64,000 bases of DNA from the NCBI GenBank assembly GCA_959026725.1, contig CAUFMG010000001.1, positions 186,001 to 250,000 of the forward strand, read 5' to 3'. Below are positions 15,702-23,908 of the stretch, in pieces. The translations under genes were made by a program, and so were the position numbers. The notes under the pieces were generated by a model. It did no database searches. It was given only the letters and a program-made list of their open reading frames with translations, and was not told where the DNA came from. Every line of letters begins with the position of its first letter. Position 1 is the stretch's first letter. The DNA comes from an uncultured Collinsella sp. Lineage in GTDB: Bacteria; Actinomycetota; Coriobacteriia; Coriobacteriales; Coriobacteriaceae.

Positions 15702-16898
15702 CTACGCCTCGCCGCATAGCCACCTCGCCAGGTCCACGATCTGCACCCCATTGCGGTCCGTGGCCTCGTGATGCGTTCGGGCGAGAATCATCTTGGGGTA
15801 CGCGTCGCCAATGCTCAGCAGTGGCGAAATCTCGCGTTCAAATGTCTTATCCGAGCTGATGTCGTCGCTCACCTGAATGTAGAGCTTCTCGCTTCGCTTG
15901 ATTGCTATAAAGTCAATTTCCTTTTTATAGAGCACACCGACGTATACCTCGTATCCGCGGCGCAGCAGCTCGATGGCCACCATGTTCTCGTATACGCGTC
16001 CCCAATCCATATCACGTGTACCGAGCAGTGCGTATTTGAACGCGTGGTCTGCCAGGTAATATTTCTCGCCGCTCTTAAGGTATTTTTTGCCGCGAATGTC
16101 GTACCGACGAACTTTATAGAAGGCAAACGCATCGCACAGGTACCCTATGTACGTGCCGACCGTCTTGTTCGTAATCTTTAGCCCATCCGCATTTAATGCA
16201 TCAGTAATGTTGCGTGCCGACGTAATGTTGGAAACGTTGTCCATCATGTAATCGGCAATGCGCAGCAGCGCCGATTCGTTTCTCACGTTATGCCGCTGCA
16301 CGATATCCCTCACGATGAGCGTTTTAAAGACATTGGAGAGATATTGATAGCGCTGCTCCTGCAGTGGATAAGGGTAAGAGCCGGACATACCGCCGATTCT
16401 CGCGTACTCATCGAAGTCGCGGTCGACATCGCCCTCGTCGCCATAGAGACGATACTCCTCAAACGAGAATGGGAAAACCTCGATCTCGAACGTACGCCCC
16501 GTAAAGAGCGTCGACAGATCGCTCGACAGCAAAAAGGCGTTCGATCCGGTAATGAAAATGTCGTACTGCTCGGATGCATGGAGGCTGTTGATCGCGCGTT
16601 CAAAGCCGTCGCACATCTGAACCTCATCGATAAGCAGGAAGTTTTGCTTGTCGGACGCTCGATGCTCTTTTACATAGGCGAGCAGGGCATGATATTCGAG
16701 CAGATTCTCGAACTCATCGAGGTTGTAGTTGATATGGATGACATTCGAATTGGACAGATTTGCCTCCACGTAATCGCGGAGGGCCTCGAGCAATTTTGAT
16801 TTACCGCTACGACGGATGCCCGTGATGACCTTGATGTCCGGCACGCCAATAAGGCTCGTCAACGTGTCCATATATGACGTTCTATTGATGAGTTTCAT
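15702..16898 (-). CDS. AAA-family ATPase with DUF4143 nuclease-like C-terminus (copy 1)
   Basis: A 398-residue ATPase of the AAA_14/DUF4143 type. The N-terminal P-loop domain has Walker A GIRRSGKSKLLE (about residues 26-37) and Walker B FLLIDEVQ (about 87-94), followed by the sensor region FITGSNAFLLSSDLSTLFTGR. The middle is a winged-helix-like region, and the C-terminal DUF4143 part (about 290-398) contains VGVLYKKEIDFIAIKR and LYIQVSDD, resembling a PD-(D/E)XK fold. Function is poorly defined in bacteria; links to DNA transactions, mobile elements or toxin-like activity have been proposed. A close paralogue lies at 60586-61797. Base composition is lower in GC than neighbours, and it is framed by 41-bp hairpins, which suggests acquisition. 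Confidence 0.88.
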   Translation of the reverse strand: MKLINRTSYMDTLTSLIGVPDIKVITGIRRSGKSKLLEALRDYVEANLSNSNVIHINYNLDEFENLLEYHALLAYVKEHRASDKQNFLLIDEVQMCDGFERAINSLHASEQYDIFITGSNAFLLSSDLSTLFTGRTFEIEVFPFSFEEYRLYGDEGDVDRDFDEYARIGGMSGSYPYPLQEQRYQYLSNVFKTLIVRDIVQRHNVRNESALLRIADYMMDNVSNITSARNITDALNADGLKITNKTVGTYIGYLCDAFAFYKVRRYDIRGKKYLKSGEKYYLADHAFKYALLGTRDMDWGRVYENMVAIELLRRGYEVYVGVLYKKEIDFIAIKRSEKLYIQVSDDISSDKTFEREISPLLSIGDAYPKMILARTHHEATDRNGVQIVDLARWLCGEA

Positions 16899-16924
16899 CG
16901 GGGCCTCCTCGCGGTCTTTTATCG

Positions 16925-17051
16925 CTATTCCTCAAAATTGAAAAATTTTCAGTTTTGAGGAATAGGCTCTATAGCGAATATACCTCGCGAAAGACCGAGC
17001 TGCCTTAATCCTATTCCTCAAAAACGAAAATTTTTCAGTTTTGAGGAATAG
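16925..17051. repeat. 41-bp hairpins, copies 2 and 3, upstream of the DUF4143 ATPase
   Basis: Copies occupy 16925-16965 and 17011-17051, 45 bp apart. Both have arms CTATTCCTCAAAA/TTTTGAGGAATAG and 15-nt centres that differ from each other. Copy 2 ends 26 bp before the ATPase start codon, so it lies in the promoter/leader region and could be an operator or an RNA hairpin. Copy 3 is next to the terminator of the following gene. Confidence 0.9.
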
Positions 17052-17083
17052 GGCGCTGGCAACCCATTCCCCAGATAGGCGAA

Positions 17084-17111
17084 ACCCTCCCCGGCACAGG
17101 CCGAGGAGGGT
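17084..17111 (-). terminator. Terminator of the folP-folK / biotin-ligase-like operon
   Basis: Minus-strand hairpin ACCCTCCTCGGC-CTGT-GCCGGGGAGGGT followed by TTC. It lies 39 bp past the stop of the 17151-17852 gene. The T run is short, so efficiency is uncertain. Confidence 0.65.
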
Positions 17112-17150
17112 CTTGTTGTCATGTCTATCTTTGGGCGCGAACGCCCCGCG

Positions 17151-17852
17151 CTACAGCCCGCGAATGCGCACGGCCTCGGGCGGAAACTCCTGCTCGCCGG
17201 CATCGGTCTTAATGGTCGCGCGACCCCAGATGTCCAGGCCCGCAAACACACCGACCGCAAGCGGCAAGCCGTTGGGCGACACCGCCGCAACTTGGCGGCC
17301 CAGCAGCGGCACCATGTCGAAGTACTCGCCCAACACGGGGGCCAGCGGACCGGCAGCGCCCTGCGGCGTGTTGGCAACAACCGCCCAGGTGTCCACACGG
17401 GTCAGCACGGCGGCGGCCAACTCCTCGACCAGCGCTTCGTCAGCCACGTCCACACCAAGCTCGCCCAGCGCCGAACGCTCAATATCCACCGTCACGGCAC
17501 CGAACATGCCCGCAGCACCGGCACCGCCGTTCACGGCAACACGCGCGAGCGACGTCTCAAACGCAGGCGCACCGCACACGATATCGCTCGGCCACTGGAT
17601 ACCCACCTTACCGGCAAGGCCCAACCCCGGCGTCGAAGCCGTGCCCACGAGCGCGTCCATCATGCCCATCGCAGCCACAAACGGCAGGCCGTGGAAGGCA
17701 TGCATGTTCACATCCGGACGCACGACCAGCGAAAACGTCAACGACGCCTCGCCCGCGCTCCAAGCGCACCAGCCCGCGGACACACCCTCGCGGCCCGCGT
17801 CGCGCGCGGCGTCAAGCTCGGTACCGGCGGCAACAGCGTTCATCTCGATCAT
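17151..17852 (-). CDS. Divergent biotin-[acetyl-CoA-carboxylase] ligase-like protein
   Basis: A 233-residue protein resembling the catalytic plus C-terminal domains of BirA. Recognisable pieces are SLTFSLVVRPDV (about 37-48), KVGIQWPSDIVCG (about 84-96, cf. the family's GIKWPNDI) and a C-terminal SH3-like end, AVGVFAGLDIWGRATI. It lacks the N-terminal DNA-binding domain and the GRGRxGR biotinyl-AMP loop is not visible; the catalytic Lys of KWPND is Gln and the Asn is Ser. It may therefore be a degenerate or non-catalytic ligase. Its ATG follows the folP-folK stop immediately (TAGATG), so the two are co-translated. Family call is fair; activity is doubtful. Confidence 0.65.
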   Translation of the reverse strand: MIEMNAVAAGTELDAARDAGREGVSAGWCAWSAGEASLTFSLVVRPDVNMHAFHGLPFVAAMGMMDALVGTASTPGLGLAGKVGIQWPSDIVCGAPAFETSLARVAVNGGAGAAGMFGAVTVDIERSALGELGVDVADEALVEELAAAVLTRVDTWAVVANTPQGAAGPLAPVLGEYFDMVPLLGRQVAAVSPNGLPLAVGVFAGLDIWGRATIKTDAGEQEFPPEAVRIRGL

Positions 17853-19595
17853 CTACATACGCCCCAATTCGCCCACGATATGGCCCACGCGGTCCTCGGG
17901 CTCCTTGACCTCGACACCGTTGTAGCGGAAGAACCGCGGCGGGTCGTGCATCAGGTCCTCGAGCGGCACCAGCACAAAGTCGCGCTCGCCAATGAGCGGA
18001 TGCGGCAGGCGCAGCTTTTTGCCGCCGTGGGTCTCGCCGTCCATCCACAGCAGGTCCAGGTCGATGGTGCGCGGGCCGTTGACCTTGGCTTTCTTGGAGC
18101 GGTCACGCCCCAGCTCGGTCTCGATCTTCATAAGCTCGTCGAGCAGCACCAGCGGCGCCAGCTCGGTCTTGATCTCGATGACGGCGTTGGCAAACGCATC
18201 CTGGCGCGTCTCGTAGGCAGGCTCGCTCTCGTAAATACGCGAGCAATTGGACACGCAGGTGAGCGGGATCTCGGCGATCATGTCGCGCGCGGCGCGGATG
18301 TTGTCGCAACGATGCCCCAGGTTGGAGCCCACGGCCACAAACGCACGGCGCGGCTGCGGCTTGGCGACAGCCCAGTAACCGTTCAGGAACTGCGCAAAGC
18401 CGGTGACGTCGTGCACGCGTACGATGTTGGCACCGGCCTGGATAGCGCCCAGGCACACGCCAAACGTGGCGGCATCGCGCGCGGCGGCATCGGTCACGCC
18501 CGAGATGGCGCCCACAAAACGTTTGCGCGACACGGCGCACATGAGCGGATAGCCCAGCGACGCCATCTTGGCGGTCTCGCGCTGGATGACGATGTCCTCG
18601 TTGGCCGTCTTGCCAAAGCCCGGACCGGGATCGATGCAGATGCGGTCGCGCGACACGCCGGCATGGATGAGCGTACGAGCCTGGTCGGACAGAAAGCCCA
18701 TGACACGGCGCATGATGGGCGCCGAATCGGGCAGGGTAAAGCGGCGAAGCTGAGAGGTGGGCACGTAGGCCTCCTCGCGGCGGGCGCTGCGGCGCATCAT
18801 GGCGGCCAGGCGGTCATTGGACTCCGATTCGGCCTCGGTGGCTGCGGGCGCGGCCTCGGGCGCGGGCGCGACAGTCTCGGCGGCAGCAGCCTGCTCGGCG
18901 GCCGGCGTCTCCTGCTCGCTTGAAGGCTCGGGCGTGGGCTCCGGTTCGCCAAACGGCAACGAGGGCTGCACCACGCCGCCCGGAAGCTTGGCCTCCAACT
19001 TAGGCTCGCCCAGCAACTTGCCGCGACGGCGGCGAGCCGGCTTCTCGGCCTCACGCGCGGCCTCGGCAGCCGCCTCGCGCGCCTTCTCGGCAACAAACGC
19101 CGCTGCCGAGGTATCGAGCTGCACCGTTGCGTGCGTGCGGGTGGGCGCGGCGACCTCGCCGGCATGCATCACGATGACGCCGCAGGTGCTCGTCTTAACA
19201 AACTCGACCATCTTGGGGTCGGTGAAGCCGGTCACGTCGTTGACGATCGAGGCGCCGCAGCGCACGGCCGCCTTGGCAACCGCCACGTGGCGCGTGTCGA
19301 TCGAGACGATAGCGCCCTCTTTGGCCAGCGCGCGCACCACGGGCAGCACGCGGCGAGCCTCCTCGTCGGGGTTGACCGGGGTAAAACCAGGGCGCGTGGA
19401 CTCGCCGCCCACGTCGATGATGTCGGCACCGGCGTCGAGCATCGCCAGGCCGCACTCGATGGCGGCATCCGGGTCGAAGTGCTCCCCACCGTCGCTAAAC
19501 GAATCGGGCGTCACGTTGAGGACGCCCATGATGCGCGGGCGGTCAAAGCTGAGCTCATACTTTCCGCACCGCCATGTCTTGCTATCGTTCGCCAT
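17853..19595 (-). CDS. folPK: Bifunctional dihydropteroate synthase / HPPK (FolP-FolK fusion) with large insertion
   Basis: A 580-residue folate-pathway fusion. Residues 1-150 and 290-410 form the DHPS TIM barrel (RIMGVLNVTPDSFSDGG; ADIIDVGGESTRPG; later ICIDPGPGFGKT and CAVSRKRFVGA). Residues 417-580 form 6-hydroxymethyl-dihydropterin pyrophosphokinase (AFVAVGSNLGHR, signature GPRTIDLDLLW). It joins pterin pyrophosphate to p-aminobenzoate and makes that pterin substrate. Between residues about 150 and 290 the barrel is interrupted by an Ala/Pro/Glu-rich, low-complexity insert not found in ordinary DHPS (about 270 residues). The start at 19595 has AGGAGG 6 nt upstream; the ATG two codons earlier overlaps that site. 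It is followed directly by the biotin-ligase-like gene. Confidence 0.93.
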   Translation of the reverse strand: MANDSKTWRCGKYELSFDRPRIMGVLNVTPDSFSDGGEHFDPDAAIECGLAMLDAGADIIDVGGESTRPGFTPVNPDEEARRVLPVVRALAKEGAIVSIDTRHVAVAKAAVRCGASIVNDVTGFTDPKMVEFVKTSTCGVIVMHAGEVAAPTRTHATVQLDTSAAAFVAEKAREAAAEAAREAEKPARRRRGKLLGEPKLEAKLPGGVVQPSLPFGEPEPTPEPSSEQETPAAEQAAAAETVAPAPEAAPAATEAESESNDRLAAMMRRSARREEAYVPTSQLRRFTLPDSAPIMRRVMGFLSDQARTLIHAGVSRDRICIDPGPGFGKTANEDIVIQRETAKMASLGYPLMCAVSRKRFVGAISGVTDAAARDAATFGVCLGAIQAGANIVRVHDVTGFAQFLNGYWAVAKPQPRRAFVAVGSNLGHRCDNIRAARDMIAEIPLTCVSNCSRIYESEPAYETRQDAFANAVIEIKTELAPLVLLDELMKIETELGRDRSKKAKVNGPRTIDLDLLWMDGETHGGKKLRLPHPLIGERDFVLVPLEDLMHDPPRFFRYNGVEVKEPEDRVGHIVGELGRM

Positions 19596-19689
19596 GAACA
19601 TCCTCCTAAAATGCCCGCGCCACCGCGCTCGGGCGCAGGCGGTGGGGTCGCTTTGCAATCAGTTTTTCTATTGTATCCGCGCACACGGG

Positions 19690-20442
19690 CTAGAACGCAA
19701 ACGCGGCCGCGATGTCGCAAGAAATCAGCAGGTCGGCATTTGCATCCTGATCGGTGGGAGCGAGATTGCAAATGGCCAGGGTATCGCCGGTAAAGTAGCG
19801 CGTAAGGCCCGCCGCCGGATACACCACGAGCGAGGTCCCGCCCACGATGAGGACATCGGCCGCGGCAATGGCGGCGACGGCGCCGGTCAGCACGCGCTCG
19901 TCGAGCGGCTCCTCGTAGAGCACCACATCGGGCTTAATGCGCCCGCCGCACGCAGGACACACGGGCACGCCCGCGGCGTCCTCGTGCTCGCGCGAGCAAA
20001 TCCACTCGGCGCTATAGACCGCGCCGCACGACTGGCAAATGTTGCGATGGACCGATCCGTGCAGCTCGAACACGCGCTGTGAGCCAGCCATCTGATGCAG
20101 ACCGTCGATATTTTGCGTCACCACGGCATCAAGCTTACCGGCGCGCTCCAACTCGGCCAGCTTGGTGTGGCAGCGGTTGGGCTTAGCGTTAAGCGCGATC
20201 ATCTTGGTGCGGTAAAAGTCGAAGAACTCGGCCGGATGCGCCTCGTAAAAGCTATGCGAGAGCATGGTCTCGGGCGGATAGGCAAACTGCTGGTGATATA
20301 GGCCGTCCACGCTGCGGAAATCGGGGATGCCACTCGCCGTGGAAACGCCCGCGCCGCCAAAGAAGACCACGCGCTTGTGGGTGCCGAACAGCTCCGCCAG
20401 CGCGGCGGAGGCCTGTTTGGAGTCCGTTATCGCCTGCGTCAT
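19690..20442 (-). CDS. NAD-dependent protein deacylase, sirtuin family
   Basis: A 250-residue Sir2 protein. The NAD-binding motifs are GAGVSTASGIPDFRS (about 30-45) and TQNIDGLHQ (about 107-115), with the catalytic His in ELHGSVHRNICQSC. The zinc Cys pairs are CQSC and CPACGG, and GGTSLVVYPA closes the Rossmann fold. It removes acetyl or longer acyl groups from lysines, giving nicotinamide and O-acyl-ADP-ribose (family knowledge). The ATG at 20442 has GGAGGA 6 nt upstream; an earlier in-frame ATG lacks one. It stands alone, divergent from the exonuclease III gene. Confidence 0.93.
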   Translation of the reverse strand: MTQAITDSKQASAALAELFGTHKRVVFFGGAGVSTASGIPDFRSVDGLYHQQFAYPPETMLSHSFYEAHPAEFFDFYRTKMIALNAKPNRCHTKLAELERAGKLDAVVTQNIDGLHQMAGSQRVFELHGSVHRNICQSCGAVYSAEWICSREHEDAAGVPVCPACGGRIKPDVVLYEEPLDERVLTGAVAAIAAADVLIVGGTSLVVYPAAGLTRYFTGDTLAICNLAPTDQDANADLLISCDIAAAFAF

Positions 20443-20578
20443 ATGAGTCCTCCGTCCTTGTTGGTCGGGCAGCGTCGGGCGATGTCCCAGCATGCGGCCT
20501 TTGGGTCAGCACGCGCGGTGCCCACCACCGCCCCTGTTGCGCTAATCTTAAGCCTGCCAACCCCGTCGAAAGGACACC

Positions 20579-21397
20579 ATGCCTCAGACTTACACTTTCG
20601 CCTCGTGGAACGTCAACGGCCTGCGCGCCGTGCTCAAAAAGGACCCGAGCTTTATCCAGATCGCGCAAGAACTCGACGTCGATATCCTGGCGTTGCAAGA
20701 GACCAAGTTGCAAGAAGGCCAGGTTGATATTGACCTGCCCGGCTATCGCCAAACCTGGAGCTACGCCGAGCGTAAAGGCTATTCGGGCACTGCGGTCTTT
20801 AGCCGCCAGGAACCGCTGCGCGTGCTGCACGCCGACGCGCTGTTACCCTACGCCGGCGAGGGCGAGGCGGCCGAGCTCGTCGCCCAAGCCGCAACCGAGG
20901 GCCGCGTCTGCGCGTTGGAGTTCGACAAGTTCTGGTTTGTGGATGTCTATACGCCCAACGCCCAAAACGAGCTCGCGCGCATCGATGTGCGCATGGCCTG
21001 GGACGATGCCTATCGCGGCTTTTTGAGCGCGCTTGAGCGCGAGACCGGCAAGCCCGTGGTGACCTGCGGCGACTTTAACGTAGCGCACGAAGAGATCGAC
21101 CTTAAGAACCCCAAGTCCAACCGCGGCAACGCAGGCTTTTCGGACGAAGAGCGTGGTAAGTTTACCGAGCTGCTCGACGCCGGTTTTACCGATACCTGGC
21201 GCGCGGCAAACCCCGACGTCGAGGGTGTCTACAGCTGGTGGAGCTATCGCTTTAATGCCCGCAAGAACAACGCCGGCTGGCGCATCGATTACTTCCTGGT
21301 GAGCGACGCAATCGCCGCCAACGTTCGCGACACCGGCATCCGCGGCGACATCTTCGGCAGCGACCACTGCCCCGTCACCCTCACGCTAGAGCTCTAG
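20579..21397 (+). CDS. xth: Exodeoxyribonuclease III / AP endonuclease
   Basis: A 272-residue member of the EEP (Exo-endonuclease-phosphatase) family acting in base excision repair. Family motifs are visible: SWNVNGLRAVLKK at the N-terminus, LALQETKLQ (metal-binding Glu), DVYTPNAQ, TCGDFNVAHEEIDL, YSWWSYRFNARKNNAGWRIDY and the C-terminal GSDHCPVTLTL with catalytic Asp-His. The ATG follows GAAAGGACACC. It is divergent from the sirtuin gene; about 135 bp between the two starts hold both promoters. Nothing abnormal is seen. Confidence 0.95.
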   Translation: MPQTYTFASWNVNGLRAVLKKDPSFIQIAQELDVDILALQETKLQEGQVDIDLPGYRQTWSYAERKGYSGTAVFSRQEPLRVLHADALLPYAGEGEAAELVAQAATEGRVCALEFDKFWFVDVYTPNAQNELARIDVRMAWDDAYRGFLSALERETGKPVVTCGDFNVAHEEIDLKNPKSNRGNAGFSDEERGKFTELLDAGFTDTWRAANPDVEGVYSWWSYRFNARKNNAGWRIDYFLVSDAIAANVRDTGIRGDIFGSDHCPVTLTLEL

Positions 21398-21456
21398 CCC
21401 CAAGTAATTCCTGGGGGACAGAGGAAAACAAATCATGTGACCCCTCTCCCCCCTAT

Positions 21457-21525
21457 AAGTTGCGGTGGAATAGTTCCTGTTTGGGTAGCAAATAGCCAAA
21501 AACGAGAACTATTCCACCGCAAGTT
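21457..21525. repeat. 69-bp intergenic hairpin
   Basis: AAGTTGCGGTGGAATAGTTC (21457-21476) pairs with GAACTATTCCACCGCAAGTT (21506-21525). It lies between the convergent ends of exonuclease III and the ECF S gene. No T run follows, so it is more likely a REP-like element than a simple terminator. Confidence 0.8.
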
Positions 21526-21546
21526 CGTGAGGGAACGCGAAATGCC

Positions 21547-22260
21547 TTACAGCCCGTATTTCACGACGACACGGTTAATGCGACGGCACCAAGGCTTGTA
21601 CAAGGCGGCCAAGAACACGCAGGTCGCGAGGCCGTGTGTGATATCGAACGGCACTGCCGTGGCAAGACGCGCCATGGCACCCGCCCACGTGAGCGGTTGA
21701 ACAAAACCGATAATGTCGTAGGCGTTGATCACAACGCCGTACAGCAAACCCGAAGCAAAGCCGTAGGTCAGCAGCGCCGGCATACGCACGGCGCCATCGG
21801 CGCGATCAAAAGCGCCGGCATGCGCCAGCGCACCGCCAACGTATCCCACGAGCCCCCAGGCATACACCTGCCACGGCGTCCACACGCCCTGTCCAAAAAA
21901 GAAATTGCTGGTCAGCGCCGCCAGCGCGCCAACCATAAAACCATTGCGGCGACCAAGCGTCGCCCCCGCGATAATGGCGATGGCGCTCACCGGTTTAAAG
22001 TCGGGAATGGGCCCAAACAGGATGCGCCCCGCCGCCGCCAGCGCCGCCAGCACCAGCGTGGGCATAATCTGGCGCAAACCCGGACGAGATGCCTCGTAAC
22101 CCGCAAAGAACAGCGCAAGCACCAACGCCACCACAACCAGCATGGCCAACGCTGCCTGCTCAACACCCGCCAGCAACGCGGCGGCCATCACCGCCGGCAC
22201 CGCCAACAACAGCGGGATCTCCAGTTTTGCAAGCAAACGCGAGAAACGACAGTCCGTCAT
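21547..22260 (-). CDS. ECF transporter substrate-binding (S) component
   Basis: A 237-residue integral membrane protein with about six to seven hydrophobic segments. It has the S-component pattern FGPIPDFKPVSAIAIIAG followed by GFMVGALAALTSNFFFGQG and WTPWQVYAWGL. It should bind a vitamin or other small ligand and work with EcfT and the fused EcfA encoded just upstream. Its pattern resembles S proteins annotated near cobalamin or queuosine-precursor uptake, but I cannot fix the substrate. The ATG (22260) is 4 bp after the EcfA stop, so it is probably translated by coupling. It is the last gene of the operon ecfT-ecfAA-S. Confidence 0.8.
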   Translation of the reverse strand: MTDCRFSRLLAKLEIPLLLAVPAVMAAALLAGVEQAALAMLVVVALVLALFFAGYEASRPGLRQIMPTLVLAALAAAGRILFGPIPDFKPVSAIAIIAGATLGRRNGFMVGALAALTSNFFFGQGVWTPWQVYAWGLVGYVGGALAHAGAFDRADGAVRMPALLTYGFASGLLYGVVINAYDIIGFVQPLTWAGAMARLATAVPFDITHGLATCVFLAALYKPWCRRINRVVVKYGL

Positions 22261-22264
22261 CCCA

Positions 22265-23908
22265 TCACGCCCTATAGAACACGTTGTCGGCAAAGAAGTC
22301 GGCCGGCGGCTCCATGCAGGCAATCTCGCCGTCAAACATCATGGCGACGTCGTCGGCTACCTGCTCGGCAAAGTCCAAATCGTGCGTAGCCATGATGACG
22401 GTGCCGCCAGCCTTCGCATGGTCACGCAGGGCGCGGGCGATGATGCGGCGGCTGAACAGGTCTAGACCCTTGGTGGGCTCATCGAGCAATAGCAGTTCGG
22501 GGCCGATTAGCAGCAGTTTTGCCAATGCAAGCAGTTGACGCTGTCCGCCCGAAAGATCGTACGGATGGCGTCCATCCAGACCCGACAACCCCAAGTTCGC
22601 CGCACGCTCCCGCGCCAAGTTCTCGTCATATCCGCAGGTCGAGGACCATTCCATCAGCTCATCGCGAACCGTCTCGGCAACCAGCAATGCTTTGGGATTC
22701 TGAGGCAGCAGCGCCGCCGAGGCCGCCCCGCGCACCATGCGGCCGCGCTGCAGCTTGGCGGTCTTCGCCAGCACCGAAAGCATTGTCGACTTGCCGCAGC
22801 CGTTACCGCCCGCAACCGCATGCACCGCGCCAGCCGAAAACGACGCATCGAGCCCGCGCAGCACCCAACCGCCCGCGCGATCGTAGCGAAACCAGCTCCC
22901 TGCCAGGGTGGTAGCCGACCCAGCGTGCATTTTTTGGAGTATTCTGCTTCCATCCGTGCGCGGGAAGGCTTCCGAGCCGTTCTCGAGCGACGTTTGCGCC
23001 ACAAATTCAGACGATTTGTCCAATTCCGAACTTTTTTTCGCGCTCGATACGTCCCTGGGCGGCTCCAGAGAGCCCAAATTGTCCTCACGCCTGCTGAATA
23101 CTCCGTTTTTTGCACATCGGATGGCACCCCACCCCAACATGTCATCGGACAACAGCGATTCTCGGCGTCCCAAAGAAGCCATATCCGCCACCTCGCGCAC
23201 GCGACCGTCCTCAATCCGGTACGCACACGTCGCGTATTCGAGCATTGGGCGCGGCTGATGCGTCGCCACAACAACCGTGCAGCCCAGCTCGCGATTCACG
23301 CGAAACAGCGCATGCAGAAAACTCTTCTCGGCAACGGGGTCGAGCTGAGACGTGGGCTCATCGAGCAGCAGCACGCGCGGGCGGAGCGCCAACACGGCGG
23401 CCAACGACAGCAGCTGCTTGCGACCACCCGAAAGCGTATCGGTATCGCGGTGGAGCCAATCCTCCAGCCCAAAGAAATAGCTGGTCTCGGCCACGCGACG
23501 ACGCATCTCGTCACGCGCTAGCCCCAAGTTTTCCAGGCCAAACGCCATCTCGTGCCACACGGTCTCGCACACGATCTGGTTCTCGGGATCCTGGAACACA
23601 TAGCCCACGCGCTCCGCGGACGTCCGAACATCCATGTCGGCAACGCTCTCGCCCAGCACGCGCAGTTCGCCAGCGCGCTCGCCCGTCGGCGCGATCTCGG
23701 GTTTGAGCAGCGAGAGTAGCGTCGACTTGCCCGAACCGGTACCGCCAACAAGCAGCGCAAACGCACCTTGGGAAACACGCCAATCAAGCCCCTCGAGCAC
23801 CGGTGCCTCGGCCCCGGGATAGGCAAAACTAAGGCCCCGCACCTCAATCGCAGGCACATCGGAGCCGCACGCCCCGCCCGTTACCGAGCAGCTATCCAAC
23901 CGAGCCAT
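22265..23908 (-). CDS. Fused double ATPase of an ECF transporter (EcfA-EcfA')
   Basis: A 547-residue protein with two complete ABC ATPase domains, powering vitamin uptake on the cytoplasmic face. Domain 1 (about 20-250): Walker A GGTGSGKSTLL, Q-loop FQDPENQIV, signature LSGGRKQL, Walker B VLLLDEPTSQLD. Domain 2 (about 335-545): Walker A GGNGCGKSTM, signature LSGGQRQL, Walker B LLLLDEPTKGLD. The joining segment (about residues 266-330) is serine-rich, unlike either domain, and is encoded by a MITE-like inverted-repeat element (22927-23113). It overlaps the ecfT stop by one base (TGATG), indicating coupled translation. Confidence 0.92.
   Translation of the reverse strand: MARLDSCSVTGGACGSDVPAIEVRGLSFAYPGAEAPVLEGLDWRVSQGAFALLVGGTGSGKSTLLSLLKPEIAPTGERAGELRVLGESVADMDVRTSAERVGYVFQDPENQIVCETVWHEMAFGLENLGLARDEMRRRVAETSYFFGLEDWLHRDTDTLSGGRKQLLSLAAVLALRPRVLLLDEPTSQLDPVAEKSFLHALFRVNRELGCTVVVATHQPRPMLEYATCAYRIEDGRVREVADMASLGRRESLLSDDMLGWGAIRCAKNGVFSRREDNLGSLEPPRDVSSAKKSSELDKSSEFVAQTSLENGSEAFPRTDGSRILQKMHAGSATTLAGSWFRYDRAGGWVLRGLDASFSAGAVHAVAGGNGCGKSTMLSVLAKTAKLQRGRMVRGAASAALLPQNPKALLVAETVRDELMEWSSTCGYDENLARERAANLGLSGLDGRHPYDLSGGQRQLLALAKLLLIGPELLLLDEPTKGLDLFSRRIIARALRDHAKAGGTVIMATHDLDFAEQVADDVAMMFDGEIACMEPPADFFADNVFYRA
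22927..23113. mobile_element. MITE-like 187-bp insert forming the linker of the fused EcfA
   Basis: The ends are an imperfect 18-bp inverted repeat: GCATTTTTTGGAGTATTC at 22927 and, on the other strand, GCAAAAAACGGAGTATTC ending at 23113; GGAGTATTC is identical. The interior is AT-rich compared with the flanks and contains a second palindrome (ACAAAT..ATTTGT). It has an open frame in register with both ATPase domains, giving CAKNGVFSR at one end and RILQKMHAG at the other. Confidence 0.65.

Noticed and set aside
17121..18923. Plus-strand open frame of 600 codons opposite folP-folK
   Set aside because: It is His/Arg-rich without motifs and is the shadow of conserved folate enzymes.
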